From positions 806,001-870,000 of the forward strand of contig NZ_CP035319.1 in the NCBI RefSeq assembly GCF_004328705.1: 64,000 nt of DNA. Reading direction: 5' to 3'. This DNA is from Rhodococcus sp. ABRD24 (GTDB lineage Bacteria; Actinomycetota; Actinomycetes; Mycobacteriales; Mycobacteriaceae). Below are positions 29,169 through 38,476 of the stretch, one piece after another; position 1 is the stretch's first letter; each line of letters begins with the position of its first letter. A model generated the notes under the pieces. That model was given only the letters and a program-made list of their open reading frames with translations, was not told the origin of the DNA and made no database searches. The position numbers and the translations under genes are program-made.

Positions 29169-29780
29169 TCAATTGTCGCTCGCGGTGCGAGCCGGGAGGG
29201 TCGCAGGTTTCCATGACGGCCTTGACTTTTCGAACTCGGAAATCGCCTCTACCTGGCGCAATGTCAACCCGATGTCGTCGAGACCCTCCAGTAGACGCCA
29301 CCGCGTGTAGTCATCAATCGCGAAGGGCACCACCGTTGTTCCGGCGGTCACCGTCAACGCCTCGAGGTCGACCACCAACTCGAGCCCGGGCTGCTCGTCG
29401 AGGAGCTTCCACAGCAACTCGACGTCGCTCTGAGCGACCTCGGCGGCCAGCAGACCAGCCTTGCCCGCGTTGCCGCGGAAGATATCCGCAAAGCGCGACG
29501 CGATGACGACGCGGAAACCGTAGTCCGACAGCGCCCAGACGGCGTGCTCGCGAGACGAACCCGTGCCGAAGTCCGGTCCGGCCACGAGAACGCTGCCCTT
29601 GTCGTACGGCGCAGTGTTGAGGATGAAGTCCGGATCGGACCGCCAGCGCGCGAACAGACCGTCCTCGAATCCGCTGCGGGTCACGCGCTTCAGGTACACC
29701 GCGGGAATGATCTGGTCGGTGTCCACGTTCGATCGGCGCAGCGGAACACCGATTCCCTTATGAGTGGTAAAGGATTCCAT
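29169..29780 (-). CDS. leuD: 3-isopropylmalate dehydratase small subunit
   Basis: Forms isopropylmalate isomerase with LeuC (leucine synthesis), 203 aa. Family motifs: [20 protein letters not shown] at the N-terminus and [17 protein letters not shown] (about 68-84). ATG at 29780, 26 bp after the leuC stop. Confidence 0.98.
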   Translation of the reverse strand: MESFTTHKGIGVPLRRSNVDTDQIIPAVYLKRVTRSGFEDGLFARWRSDPDFILNTAPYDKGSVLVAGPDFGTGSSREHAVWALSDYGFRVVIASRFADIFRGNAGKAGLLAAEVAQSDVELLWKLLDEQPGLELVVDLEALTVTAGTTVVPFAIDDYTRWRLLEGLDDIGLTLRQVEAISEFEKSRPSWKPATLPARTASDN

Positions 29781-29806
29781 CGATTTTCTCCTAGTTCCCT
29801 TGCGCC

Positions 29807-31231
29807 CTATGCCAGATCTGCCGGTGCCGACAGCGTGCCCCGAACAGCCGTGGCGGCAGCGACGGCCGGGGAGACGAGGTGCGTGCGCCCACCCTTGCCT
29901 TGGCGGCCTTCGAAATTGCGGTTGGACGTCGACGCGCAGCGCTCACCCGGGGCAAGCTGATCCGGGTTCATGCCCAGGCACATCGAGCATCCGGCCTGGC
30001 GCCACTCGGCGCCCGCAGTGGTGAAGATCTCTCCCAGGCCCTCCTCTTCCGCCTGTGCACGAACGCGCATCGAACCCGGGACGATCAGCATCCGAACCCC
30101 GTCCGCGACACTGCGGCCCTTCAGGACGTCCGCAACGGCGCGTAGATCCTCGATCCGTCCGTTGGTGCAGGATCCGACGAACACGGTGTCCACGGCCACC
30201 TCCCGCAACGGAGTTCCCGCCTCCAGACCCATGTAGGCAAGAGCCTTCTCGGCCGTGTGCCGCTCGCTCTCATCGGCCATCTCGGCCGGGTTCGGCACCG
30301 AATCTCCCAGCGGAGCGCCCTGTCCGGGGTTGGTGCCCCACGTGACGAACGGGGTCAGCGAGGATGCGTCGATATGGACCTCAGCGTCGAAAACAGCGTC
30401 CTCGTCGGTCTTCAGCTGTTCCCAGGCTGCGACCGCGGCGTCCCAGTCCGCCCCCTGTGGAGCATGTGGGCGGCCCTTGATGAACTCGTAGGTGGTCGCG
30501 TCCGGCGCGATCATTCCCGCACGCGCGCCCGCCTCGATCGACATGTTGCAGATCGTCATCCGCGCTTCCATCGACAGCTTGCGGATTGCCTCCCCGCGGT
30601 ATTCGAGGACATACCCCTGTCCCCCACCGGTGCCGATCTTCGCGATGACGGCGAGGATCAGGTCCTTACTCGTGACGCCCACCGGGAGTTCACCGTCGAC
30701 GGTGATCGCCATGGTCTTGAAGGGGCGCAGCGACAAGGTCTGCGTCGCCATCACGTGCTCGACCTCGCTCGTCCCGATTCCCATTGCGAGAGCACCGAAA
30801 GCGCCGTGGGTCGAGGTGTGACTGTCTCCGCACACGACCGTGGTACCCGGCTGGGTCAGGCCCAGCTGCGGACCGACGACGTGCACGATGCCCTGATCGA
30901 GATCGCCCATCCGATGCAGTCGCACACCGAATTCCTCACAGTTGCGACGCAACGTATCGACCTGCGTGCGAGATACGGGATCGTCGATCGGCCTGTCGAT
31001 ATCGATGGTCGGGACGTTGTGGTCCTCGGTGGCGATCGTCAGATCGGGGCGACGCAATTTGCGGCCGGACAGGCGCAGGCCGTCGAATGCCTGCGGGCTG
31101 GTGACCTCGTGAACGAGATGCAGGTCGATGTAGATCAGATCCGGCTGGCGAGCCGCACCCTCTCCCTCGCCACGAACGACAACGTGGTCGTCCCACACCT
31201 TCTCCGCCAGAGTGCGTGCTCTGTCCGCCAT
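29807..31231 (-). CDS. leuC: 3-isopropylmalate dehydratase large subunit
   Basis: The aconitase-family large subunit of isopropylmalate isomerase, 474 aa. It holds a [4Fe-4S] cluster through cysteines in [28 protein letters not shown] and [15 protein letters not shown] at 31231 with GGAG 5 nt upstream; the longer reading from 31306 is not conserved. Divergent from the IclR regulator at 31360, a pairing seen across actinobacteria. Confidence 0.98.
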   Translation of the reverse strand: MADRARTLAEKVWDDHVVVRGEGEGAARQPDLIYIDLHLVHEVTSPQAFDGLRLSGRKLRRPDLTIATEDHNVPTIDIDRPIDDPVSRTQVDTLRRNCEEFGVRLHRMGDLDQGIVHVVGPQLGLTQPGTTVVCGDSHTSTHGAFGALAMGIGTSEVEHVMATQTLSLRPFKTMAITVDGELPVGVTSKDLILAVIAKIGTGGGQGYVLEYRGEAIRKLSMEARMTICNMSIEAGARAGMIAPDATTYEFIKGRPHAPQGADWDAAVAAWEQLKTDEDAVFDAEVHIDASSLTPFVTWGTNPGQGAPLGDSVPNPAEMADESERHTAEKALAYMGLEAGTPLREVAVDTVFVGSCTNGRIEDLRAVADVLKGRSVADGVRMLIVPGSMRVRAQAEEEGLGEIFTTAGAEWRQAGCSMCLGMNPDQLAPGERCASTSNRNFEGRQGKGGRTHLVSPAVAAATAVRGTLSAPADLA

Positions 31232-31323
31232 CTTCTCCACCTCTGTATCAGGATGTCGCGCTGCCGGGTTACGGGCTGACCCGCATCGCGTGATGTGTCG
31301 AAACACCCGTCGAACGATCTGGG

Positions 31324-31373
31324 CTATGATCCCAGTATGCGAGAACTGAGTATCGACCTATGAGACAGCATAG
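31324..31373. promoter_or_regulatory. Inverted repeats in the leuC-iclR intergenic region (operator candidate)
   Basis: CTATG-agacag-CATAG (31358-31373) is a perfect 5-bp inverted repeat covering the iclR start codon, and a further CTATG occurs at 31324. CCAGT...ACTG half-sites lie between. IclR-family LtbR/LeuR-type regulators in related genera repress leuCD from this divergent region, so auto- and cross-regulation here is an inference. Confidence 0.4.
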
Positions 31374-32061
31374 CGGTATCGGGGTCCTTGACAAAGCGAT
31401 GGGCGTGCTGCACGCGGTTGCCGAACAACCCTGCAGCCTCACCGAATTGTGCAATCGGACCGGTCTCCCTCGCGCCACGGCCCACCGTCTGGCCGTCGGC
31501 CTCGAAGTGCACCGATTGCTCACTCGCGACGCAGACGGTCTGTGGTGCACGGGGCCAGGGCTGGGCGAGCTCGCGGCGAGCGCCAGCGACACCCTCGTGG
31601 ACGCCGCCGCACTGATCCTGCCGCGTCTGCGCGAAATCACCGGAGAGAGTGTGCAGCTGTACCGCCGGGAGGGCACCCATCGCGTGTGCGTCGCATCGAT
31701 GGAACCACCGACAGGCCTCCGGGATACCGTCCTGGTCGGCGCCCGGCTGCCCATGACCGCCGGCTCCGGCGCGAAGGTCCTCCTCGCGTGGGCGGACACA
31801 CAGACTCAGCGGGCGATCCTTCCCGACGCCTCGTTCGGCGAACGCGTCCTGCTCGAAGTTCGGCGGCGCGGATGGGCACAGAGTGTCGCCGAGCGGGAAC
31901 CGGGGGTCGCCAGCGTCGCTGCGCCGGTCCGGGACGCGGCAGGAAACGTCGTCGCCGCGATCTCGGTGTCCGGCCCGATCGACCGAATGGGCCGGCGTCC
32001 CGGCGCGCGTTGGGCGGAAAACCTGCTGGCCGCAGCGGACGCTCTCCACAAGCGGCTCTGA
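31360..32061 (+). CDS. IclR-family transcriptional regulator of leucine genes
   Basis: A 233-aa regulator with an N-terminal winged helix (about 5-65; GVLDKAMGVLHAV, SLTELCNRTGLPRATAHRLA) and a C-terminal ligand-binding GAF-like domain (about 75-230; MTAGSGAKVLLAW, AAPVRDAAGNVVAAISVSGP). It is the positional counterpart of M. tuberculosis Rv2989 and the NdgR/LtbR group that controls leuCD and other amino-acid genes. Divergent from leuC with 128 bp between starts. Confidence 0.93.
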   Translation: MRQHSGIGVLDKAMGVLHAVAEQPCSLTELCNRTGLPRATAHRLAVGLEVHRLLTRDADGLWCTGPGLGELAASASDTLVDAAALILPRLREITGESVQLYRREGTHRVCVASMEPPTGLRDTVLVGARLPMTAGSGAKVLLAWADTQTQRAILPDASFGERVLLEVRRRGWAQSVAEREPGVASVAAPVRDAAGNVVAAISVSGPIDRMGRRPGARWAENLLAAADALHKRL

Positions 32062-32150
32062 CGACACGAATCCCGCTGCTCGGGCGCTCACCACGTGATT
32101 CGTGGCACAGTTCGTCCATAAGCATTCGATGCCGAGTGAAGGAAGCACCA

Positions 32151-32648
32151 GTGGGCACCAATCAGCGCGCACAGATCACGATGACCGACGCCGAGATCGC
32201 CGAATTCGTCGAACGTACCCGGGTCTCGACCATGGCCACGATCGGCCCGAACGGCACACCACATCTGATCGCAATGTGGTACGCGGTGATCGACGGTGAG
32301 CTGTGGTTCGAGACGAAGGCCAAATCGCAGAAGGCCGTCAATCTTCGGCGCGACGACCGCCTCACCGTGATGCTCGAGGCGGGCGAGACTTACGACACGC
32401 TGCGCGGTATCTCGATCGAGGGCCGCGGCGAGATCGTCGACGAACCCGAGGCCCTCTTCCGGGTGGGAATCAGCATCTGGGAGCGCTACACGGGTCCGTA
32501 CTCCGAGGACGTGAGGCCGGCCGTTGAGATGATGCTGCACAAGCGCGTCGCTGTGCGCGTGATCCCGGAACGGGTCCGGTCGTGGGACCATCGCAAGCTC
32601 GGGCTGCCCACCATGCCGGTGGGCGGCTCGACGGCAGCGTACCTATAG
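32151..32648 (+). CDS. F420-type split-barrel oxidoreductase-like protein (Rv2991-like)
   Basis: A 165-aa split beta-barrel flavin/deazaflavin-binding protein (TMATIGPNGTPHLIAMWYAVIDG, LWFETKAKSQKAVNLRRDDR, GISIEGRGEIVDE). Position and sequence type match M. tuberculosis Rv2991 of the F420-binding FDOR-B group. GTG at 32151 with GAAGGAAG upstream; longer frames overlap iclR. The substrate is unknown. The FbiD gene in this window shows the host makes F420. Confidence 0.88.
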   Translation: MGTNQRAQITMTDAEIAEFVERTRVSTMATIGPNGTPHLIAMWYAVIDGELWFETKAKSQKAVNLRRDDRLTVMLEAGETYDTLRGISIEGRGEIVDEPEALFRVGISIWERYTGPYSEDVRPAVEMMLHKRVAVRVIPERVRSWDHRKLGLPTMPVGGSTAAYL

Positions 32649-32737
32649 CGCTGGCCGCCGGAAAACCACGCGACACACCACCGCACCGGCGGTACATTCC
32701 GAAGGACGAGCCACCACCGAGGCAGAAGGAGGACCAC

Positions 32738-32938
32738 GTGAGCGAATCCGATCGCACCAGCAGCGAGGCCGGGCACGGCAGCGATGCAGACGATGTCAAA
32801 AGACGGTTCCGCGAGGCACTCGACCGCAAGAATCAGCGACACGGGAATTCGAGCGGCCACCTCGACGGACAGTCGAAGATCCACAGTGCGCACCGCAGCG
32901 CCGATCACAAGCGCGAGTTCCGCCGTAAGAGCGGCTAG
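32738..32938 (+). CDS. DUF5302 small basic protein
   Basis: A 66-aa hydrophilic protein with VKRRFREALDRKNQ near residue 20 and the family ending (H)KREFRRKSG, the hallmark of actinobacterial DUF5302 proteins. The function is unknown; it may bind nucleic acid given its charge. GTG at 32738 has a near-perfect AAGGAGG site 5 nt upstream. A strong terminator follows. Confidence 0.88.
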   Translation: MSESDRTSSEAGHGSDADDVKRRFREALDRKNQRHGNSSGHLDGQSKIHSAHRSADHKREFRRKSG

Positions 32939-32955
32939 AAACCCGCTGACCCACG

Positions 32956-33001
32956 CAACGCGAAGACCCTCCGATCGATTGATCGGAGGGTCTTCGCGTT
33001 G
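32956..33001. terminator. Perfect terminator between the DUF5302 gene and tRNA-Glu
   Basis: A 21-bp perfect stem (CAACGCGAAGACCCTCCGATC and complement) with a GATT loop lies 17 bp after the DUF5302 stop and directly abuts the tRNA-Glu 3' end. It can terminate both strands. Confidence 0.92.
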
Positions 33002-33004
33002 TGG

Positions 33005-33077
33005 TAGCCCCGACGGGATTCGAACCCGCGCTACCGCCTTGAGAGGGCGGCGTCCTAGGCCGCTAGACGACGGGGCC
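33005..33077 (-). tRNA. tRNA-Glu(CTC), copy 1
   Basis: A 73-nt cloverleaf on the minus strand. The acceptor arm GGCCCCG pairs with CGGGGCT, the anticodon stem is CCGCC/GGCGG around the loop CTCTCAA (anticodon CTC), and the T arm contains GGTTCGAATCC. The 3' CCA is encoded (33002-33004). Identical to copy 2. Confidence 0.97.
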
Positions 33078-33140
33078 AGGATCTTCATTGTTATCCGTGC
33101 TGTGCAGCACAGTAGAGCTCTCTCGAGAACTCTCTCGCCA

Positions 33141-33171
33141 AAAGAAAACCCCCCGATACAAGATCGGAGGG
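33141..33171 (-). terminator. Terminator after tRNA-Glu copy 2
   Basis: On the minus strand CCCTCCGAT pairs with ATCGGGGGG (9 bp, one G-T pair) around a 5-nt loop, followed by TTTTCTTTT. It lies 12 nt past the second tRNA-Glu. Confidence 0.9.
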
Positions 33172-33183
33172 TGATTCCCCTGG

Positions 33184-33256
33184 TAGCCCCGACGGGATTC
33201 GAACCCGCGCTACCGCCTTGAGAGGGCGGCGTCCTAGGCCGCTAGACGACGGGGCC
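33184..33256 (-). tRNA. tRNA-Glu(CTC), copy 2
   Basis: Same 73-nt sequence as copy 1, with encoded CCA (33181-33183) and anticodon CTC. The identity extends over 78 nt (33181-33258 against 33002-33079) and then stops, so the duplication unit is essentially the tRNA itself. Confidence 0.97.
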
Positions 33257-33402
33257 AGAACATTTCAAGGTGTGCCGCCACCTACTCGCAACACGCTGGA
33301 ACACTCCCGATTTTCACCCGATCCGTAATGGACCGGATTACAATGGAAGCTCGGCTAGCTTAGCTTGCCGGAGTTCAGAGTCAAAATCACTCGAACTCTC
33401 CG

Positions 33403-33474
33403 CTGGGGTACCAGGACTCGAACCTAGAATGGCGGTACCAGAAACCGCTGTGTTGCCAATTACACCATACCCCA
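33403..33474 (-). tRNA. tRNA-Gln(CTG)
   Basis: A 72-nt cloverleaf on the minus strand starting TGGGGTA (paired with TACCCCA, the U1-A72 pair typical of tRNA-Gln). The anticodon stem GCGGT/ACCGC encloses TTCTGGT, giving anticodon CTG. The T arm has GGTTCGAGTCC. CCA is not encoded. It lies downstream of gltX and upstream of the tRNA-Glu pair. Confidence 0.96.
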
Positions 33475-33561
33475 ATGATCTTCCAGGCTTTCCTGACCTC
33501 GCGGCCGGGCTTGCCTTTCGAACGAAGAGAACAATATCAAAGCCCCCCACTGTTTCTCCAA

Positions 33562-33604
33562 ATCAGCTGGTCAGAGGGTTGAAATAGCCCTCCGACCAGC
33601 TGAT
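33562..33604 (-). terminator. Terminator after gltX
   Basis: A 17-bp stem, ATCAGCTGGTC(G/A)GAGGG with its complement (one G-T pair), around a 9-nt loop. It starts 8 bp after the gltX stop and separates it from tRNA-Gln. Confidence 0.9.
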
Positions 33605-33611
33605 GGGACGG

Positions 33612-35087
33612 CTAGCCCTCCACCTGAGCACGAGCCGAGCGCAGGCGAGCGAGCGTCGCCTCCCGACCCAGCAGCTCCATCGACTCGTACAGCGGTGGAC
33701 TGATGTGCGATCCGGTGACCGCGACGCGCACCGGCGCGAATGCCTTACGCGGCTTGAGTTCCATCTTCTCGATCAGCGCGCCCTTGAGCGCCTCCTCGAT
33801 GTCCGCGGTGGCCCACGCCGGGAGGGCGTCGAGTGTTTCGATCGTTGCATCCAGAACAGGCGCCGCGTCCGCACCCAGGTTCTTGGCCGCAGCCGCCGGA
33901 TCGATCTCGAAGTCCGACTCCGCCACGAAGAGGAACTTCAACAGGTCCCACGCGTCCGAGAGCACGACGATGCGCGTCTGCACCAACTCGGCCGCGACCG
34001 CGAACTGCTCGTCGGTGAGCGCGTCGACCGGATGCCCGTGCATGGTGAGGTACTCGCGCAGGCGCCCCGCGAAGTCCCCCGGCTCGAGGAGCCGAATCTG
34101 CTCGGCGTTGATGGCGTCGGCCTTCTTCTGATCGAAGCGCGCCGGGTTCGAGTTGACCGTGGAGATGTCGAACGCGGCGACCATCTCGTCGAGCGAAAAG
34201 ACGTCGTGGTCGTCGGCAATACTCCAGCCCAGCAGCGCAAGGTAGTTGAGCAGACCCTCGGGGATGAAACCGCGATCGCGGTGAATGAAGAGGTTCGACT
34301 CCGGATCGCGCTTGGACAGCTTCTTGTTGCCCTGCCCCATCACGAACGGCAGGTGACCGAACTCCGGCGTGAAGTCGGCGACACCAATGCGCTGGAGGGC
34401 CTCGTACAGCGCGAGCTGACGCGGGGTGGAGGACAGCAGGTCCTCACCGCGCAGCACGTGGGTGATCTTCATCAACGCGTCATCGACGGGATTCACCAGT
34501 GTGTACAGCGGAATCCCATTACCGCGCGTGAGCGCGAAGTCCGGCACCGTGCCGGCCTTGAACGTGGTCTCGCCGCGCACCAGGTCGGTCCACGTCAGAT
34601 CGTGATCGGGCATGCGCAGACGCACGACGGCCCCACGGCCCTCGTCACGGTACGCCTGACGCTGCTCGGGCGTGAGGTCACGATCGAAGTTGTCGTAGCC
34701 GAGCTTGGGATCGCGTCCGGCCGCCTTGTGCCGTGCCTCCACCTCCTCGGGCGTGGAGAACGACTCGTACGCCTCCCCCGCCTCGACGAGCTTGGCAACG
34801 ATGTCGATGTGCTGGTCGCGCCGCTGCGACTGGCGATACGGCTCGTACGGGCCGCCCACCTCCGGCCCCTCGTCCCACGACAGACCGAGCCAGCGCAGTG
34901 CATCGAGGATCGCCTGGTACGACTCCTCGGTGTCACGCGCGGCATCGGTGTCTTCGATGCGGAACACGAAGGTGCCACCGTGGTGTCGCGCGAACGCCCA
35001 GTTGAACAGGGCAGTTCGGACGAGCCCGACGTGCGGGGTTCCGGTGGGTGACGGACAGAAACGGACTCGTACTTCGCTGGTGGTCAT
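33612..35087 (-). CDS. gltX: Glutamyl-tRNA synthetase
   Basis: A class I aminoacyl-tRNA synthetase, 491 aa. It has the HIGH-type motif [12 protein letters not shown] at residues 11-22, [11 protein letters not shown], and the KMSKS-type KLSKRD at about 255. No glutaminyl-tRNA synthetase is visible, and the window carries gatB, gatA and gatC, so this enzyme is probably non-discriminating and also charges tRNA-Gln with Glu. ATG at 35087. It follows the FAH-family gene by 94 bp. Confidence 0.97.
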   Translation of the reverse strand: MTTSEVRVRFCPSPTGTPHVGLVRTALFNWAFARHHGGTFVFRIEDTDAARDTEESYQAILDALRWLGLSWDEGPEVGGPYEPYRQSQRRDQHIDIVAKLVEAGEAYESFSTPEEVEARHKAAGRDPKLGYDNFDRDLTPEQRQAYRDEGRGAVVRLRMPDHDLTWTDLVRGETTFKAGTVPDFALTRGNGIPLYTLVNPVDDALMKITHVLRGEDLLSSTPRQLALYEALQRIGVADFTPEFGHLPFVMGQGNKKLSKRDPESNLFIHRDRGFIPEGLLNYLALLGWSIADDHDVFSLDEMVAAFDISTVNSNPARFDQKKADAINAEQIRLLEPGDFAGRLREYLTMHGHPVDALTDEQFAVAAELVQTRIVVLSDAWDLLKFLFVAESDFEIDPAAAAKNLGADAAPVLDATIETLDALPAWATADIEEALKGALIEKMELKPRKAFAPVRVAVTGSHISPPLYESMELLGREATLARLRSARAQVEG

Positions 35088-35181
35088 GGCTCACTTCGAT
35101 AGACGCTGCTCGGCGCGACTAGGCGCGGATAGGACCCCTACAGGCTAGTCCCGTGACGCTTCCCTGCCGAGCGGTATCCGA

Positions 35182-35955
35182 TCAGCGCTTGGCAGCAACC
35201 GGATTGGTCAGCGTGCCGATGCCCTCGATCGTGACGCTGACGCGCTGCCCGTCCACGATCGGACCCACACCCTCGGGGGTACCGGTGAGAATCACATCAC
35301 CCGGCAGCAATGTCATGACAGCGGAAACCCACTCGATGATCTTCGGAATGTCATGCAGGAGAAGCGAAGTGCGGCTGCGTTGCTTGACCTCGCCGTCGAC
35401 CTCGGTCGTGATCTCGACATCGGACGCGTCGAGCTTGGTCTCGATCCACGGCCCGAGCGGACAGAACGTGTCGTGGCTTTTCGCGCGAGTCCACTGACCG
35501 TCGTGGCGTTGTTGATCACGCGCGGAGATGTCGTTGGCGACGGTGTATCCAAGCACGACATCCAGGGCCTTCGCAGCCGGCACATCCTTGCACGGGCGAC
35601 CGATCACGACCGCGAGTTCGCCCTCGTAGTGGACCTCGTTCGACGATGGCGGCAGCACGATCGGCGCACCCGGACCGACGATCGCGGTGTTGGGCTTGAG
35701 GAAGATGACCGGATCCTCCGGCGCCTCCCCGCCCATCTCGGCCGCGTGCGCGGCGTAGTTCTTCCCGACGCAGATGACCTTGCTCGCGAGGATCGGGGCG
35801 AGCAGGCGGACATCCGCCACCGGCCAGCTTCGACCTGTGAAAGTCGGTGTCCCGAAGGGATGCTCGGCAATCTCCTTCGCGATCTGCGCGTCACCCTCCC
35901 CCTCGATCGACACGAAGGCGACTCCGTCAGGACTGGCAATTCGACCTAGGCGCAT
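35182..35955 (-). CDS. Fumarylacetoacetate hydrolase family protein
   Basis: A 257-aa FAH-fold enzyme, the counterpart of M. tuberculosis Rv2993c. Seen are VGKNYAAHAAEMG at about 63, the metal-binding HYEGELAVVIG (about 108), YTVANDISARDQQ and LTGTPEGVGP near the C-terminus. Family members cleave C-C bonds or isomerise or decarboxylate 2-oxo acids in aromatic catabolism; the substrate here cannot be told. ATG at 35955. Divergent from the MFS gene with a 126-bp region carrying inverted repeats. Confidence 0.92.
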   Translation of the reverse strand: MRLGRIASPDGVAFVSIEGEGDAQIAKEIAEHPFGTPTFTGRSWPVADVRLLAPILASKVICVGKNYAAHAAEMGGEAPEDPVIFLKPNTAIVGPGAPIVLPPSSNEVHYEGELAVVIGRPCKDVPAAKALDVVLGYTVANDISARDQQRHDGQWTRAKSHDTFCPLGPWIETKLDASDVEITTEVDGEVKQRSRTSLLLHDIPKIIEWVSAVMTLLPGDVILTGTPEGVGPIVDGQRVSVTIEGIGTLTNPVAAKR

Positions 35956-36042
35956 GAGCGCAGTCTATCGAGCCAGTGGGTGACCTCACCCGGTGCCCAC
36001 CGCGCAGACCGCGCCGGTGGGTCTACACTTCGAAACCTGTTC

Positions 36043-36074
36043 ACATAATAAGATATGTGTCTCAAACTATGAGA
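36043..36074. promoter_or_regulatory. Tandem inverted repeats upstream of the MFS gene
   Basis: ACATA-n6-TATGT (36043-36058) and TCTCA-n5-TGAGA (36060-36074) lie side by side in an AT-rich patch 8 bp before the MFS ATG. This looks like a regulator-binding site, possibly shared with the divergent FAH gene. No regulator gene is adjacent. Confidence 0.5.
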
Positions 36075-36081
36075 TGGTGAG

Positions 36082-37284
36082 ATGAGTACGACGACGCATC
36101 CCCGCAGCCGGACCGGCTCCGTTCACCGCTGGTCGATGCTGGGGCTGGGGGTTCTCGCACAGTCCGCGGGGGCCGTCTTCGCCAACGCGCCCGCCTTTCT
36201 CATCCCCACGCTGCACGACGAGTACGGGATGAACCTGAGCCAGGCCGGACTGATCGCAGCCGCGCCGACGCTGGGGTTCCTGGTGAGCCTGATGGCCTGG
36301 GGAGCGATCGTCGACCGAATCGGCGAGCGGCGGGTGCTGGTGATCGGCCTGACCCTCACCGCCCTGGCGAGTGCCGGTGCCGCGCTGAGCAGCTCGTTCG
36401 CACTCCTCGGCGGCCTACTGGTGCTGGGCGGTATGGCCGCCTCCAGTGCGAACGCGGCGAGCGGGCGCGTCGTCGTCGGCTGGTTCCCGCCCGAGCGCCG
36501 CGGACTCGCGATGGGGATCCGTCAGATGTCGCTTCCACTGGGTGTGGCCGTCGCCGCCCTCACGGTGCCACGGATCGCCGAGTCACACGGCCTCGGCTGG
36601 GCGTTGGTGCTACCGACCATCGTGGCAGTCGTCGCGGTCGCGGCCTGCCTGTTCGTCGTCGATCCCCCGCGTCCGAGCCGAGCCCGCGCGCAGGAGAGCG
36701 GCCTGCTGGACAACCCGTACCGGAACCAGGGCGTGCTATGGCGGATCCACAGCGTCTCGGTCCTGCTGGTGGTGCCGCAGTACCTGGTGTGGACGTTCAC
36801 GCTGGTGTGGCTGATGGCCGACCGGCACTGGTCGGCCGCGTCGGCGGGCGTCCTGATCACCGTTACGCAACTGCTCGGCGCCGCCGGCCGGATCGCGGCG
36901 GGCTTCTGGTCCGACCGGGTCGGCAGCCGGATGGGCCCACTGCGCACGGTTGCGATCGCCGCGGCCGTCTCGATGGGCGCGCTCGCACTCACCGACTGGC
37001 TGAACTCCCCCGTCTCGGTGGCACTGATGATGCTCGCATCCGTGATCACCGTGGCCGACAACGGGCTGGCGTTCACCGCCGTCGCGGAGATCGCCGGCCC
37101 ATACTGGAGCGGCCGGGCGCTCGGCGCCCAGAACACGAGCCAGTACGTCGCGGCTTCACTGGTGCCGCCGATCTTCGGCGCCCTGATCGGCGTGGCCGGG
37201 TTTCCGCTGACGTTCGCGGCCGCGGCGCTGTTCCCGCTCGTCGCGGTGCCGCTGGTACCCGCCGACCAGCCTGAACGGAAGTAG
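36082..37284 (+). CDS. MFS transporter (Rv2994-like)
   Basis: A 400-aa inner-membrane transporter with about twelve hydrophobic segments. The MFS loop 2-3 signature is present (GAIVDRIGERRVLVIG, about 74-89), and the central loop is near residue 200 (PPRPSRARAQESG). It sits at the position of M. tuberculosis Rv2994, beside the FAH-family gene. The substrate is unknown; nitrate/nitrite, drug or small-acid transport are all possible within the family. ATG at 36082, preceded by GGTGAG. Confidence 0.9.
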   Translation: MSTTTHPRSRTGSVHRWSMLGLGVLAQSAGAVFANAPAFLIPTLHDEYGMNLSQAGLIAAAPTLGFLVSLMAWGAIVDRIGERRVLVIGLTLTALASAGAALSSSFALLGGLLVLGGMAASSANAASGRVVVGWFPPERRGLAMGIRQMSLPLGVAVAALTVPRIAESHGLGWALVLPTIVAVVAVAACLFVVDPPRPSRARAQESGLLDNPYRNQGVLWRIHSVSVLLVVPQYLVWTFTLVWLMADRHWSAASAGVLITVTQLLGAAGRIAAGFWSDRVGSRMGPLRTVAIAAAVSMGALALTDWLNSPVSVALMMLASVITVADNGLAFTAVAEIAGPYWSGRALGAQNTSQYVAASLVPPIFGALIGVAGFPLTFAAAALFPLVAVPLVPADQPERK

Positions 37285-37293
37285 TCGCAATCG

Positions 37294-37330
37294 ACACGAC
37301 CGCCGCCCGGATGCCGGGCGGCGGTCGTGT
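37294..37330. terminator. Terminator between the MFS gene and leuB
   Basis: A perfect 17-bp stem, ACACGACCGCCGCCCGG and complement, around a 3-nt loop (ATG), in the gap between convergent genes. Confidence 0.92.
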
Positions 37331-37348
37331 CTTGCCGAGGCGAACGGT

Positions 37349-38362
37349 CTAGACGGCGGCGGCGATCCGGTCCCCCACCTCGGTGGTGACGATCGGGGCG
37401 TCGCCACGGGAGGCAAGGTCCGCCTCGACGGCGGCCTCGATACGGGCGGCATCGTCCCCCCGGCCGAGGTGACGCAGCAACATCGCGGCCGACAGGATCG
37501 CGGCGGTGGGATCGGCGATGCCCTGGCCGGCGATGTCCGGGGCGGAGCCGTGGACGGGCTCGAACATCGACGGATTGGTCCCCGACGCGTCGATGTTGGC
37601 GCTCGCCGCCAGACCGATGCCACCGGTGACGGCGCCCGCCAGGTCGGTGATGATGTCGCCGAACAGGTTGTCGGTGACGATCACGTCGAAGCGAGCCGGG
37701 TCGGTGACCATGTAGATGGTCGCCGCATCGATGTGGCAGTAGGCGGTCTCGACGTCCGGGTACTCCGCGCCGACCGTCTCCATCGCACGCGTCCAGATGC
37801 GGCCGGCGTTGGAGAGCACGTTGGTCTTGTGGATCAGCGTCAGGTGCTTGCGCCGGGACTGCGCCAGCTCGTATGCGGCGCGGACGACGCGCTCGGCGCC
37901 GAACCACGTGTTGACCGAGACCTCGGTCGCAACCTCGTGCGGGGTGCCGACGCGGATCGAGCCACCGTTGCCGGTGTACGGGCCTTCGGTACCCTCACGG
38001 ACCACGATGAAGTCGATGTCCGGGTTGGCGGCCAGCGGCGAGCTCGAGCCCGGGTAAGTGCGGGCCGGACGCAGGTTCACGTGGTGATCGAGCAGGAACC
38101 GCATGTTCAGCAGCAGGCCACGCTCGAGGATGCCGGGAGCGACGAACCGCGGGTCGCCGATGGCGCCGAGCAGGATCGCGTCGTGCTGGCGGATCGCGTC
38201 GAGCTCGGCCTCGGGCAGCAGGTCGCCGGTCTCGTTGTAGCGCTTGGCACCGAGGTCGAACTCGGTGGTCTCCACATCCGGAACCAGCTTCCTGAGGACC
38301 TTCAGCGCTTCCGCTGTGACCTCGACACCGATGCCGTCACCGGGGATGACCGCAAGCTTCAT
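37349..38362 (-). CDS. leuB: 3-isopropylmalate dehydrogenase
   Basis: NAD-dependent oxidative decarboxylation in leucine synthesis, 337 aa. Motifs: [11 protein letters not shown] at the N-terminus, [13 protein letters not shown], and the metal/substrate signature [14 protein letters not shown] (about 220). ATG at 38362 ([10 protein letters not shown]). The ATG overlaps the stop of a short upstream reading frame (ATGA). It lies 114 bp after serA on the same strand. Confidence 0.98.
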   Translation of the reverse strand: MKLAVIPGDGIGVEVTAEALKVLRKLVPDVETTEFDLGAKRYNETGDLLPEAELDAIRQHDAILLGAIGDPRFVAPGILERGLLLNMRFLLDHHVNLRPARTYPGSSSPLAANPDIDFIVVREGTEGPYTGNGGSIRVGTPHEVATEVSVNTWFGAERVVRAAYELAQSRRKHLTLIHKTNVLSNAGRIWTRAMETVGAEYPDVETAYCHIDAATIYMVTDPARFDVIVTDNLFGDIITDLAGAVTGGIGLAASANIDASGTNPSMFEPVHGSAPDIAGQGIADPTAAILSAAMLLRHLGRGDDAARIEAAVEADLASRGDAPIVTTEVGDRIAAAV

Positions 38363-38476
38363 GGGACACACTCTCTTTCGACTGAGAATCCACCGGTGGC
38401 GTGAGACACCCCGGCTGCGCCGCTGGCCGCGACCATCGAGTCGACGATCACGGCCACCGGGTAGGACTGGGGAGGA

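Noticed and set aside
33002-33258. Insertion sequence or attachment-site duplication at the tRNA-Glu pair
   Set aside because: The duplicated unit is the tRNA gene itself; no transposase, integrase or terminal repeats are near.
36522-37907. 461-codon minus-strand frame across the MFS 3' end and leuB 5'-proximal part
   Set aside because: It crosses a perfect terminator and two certain genes; no domain.
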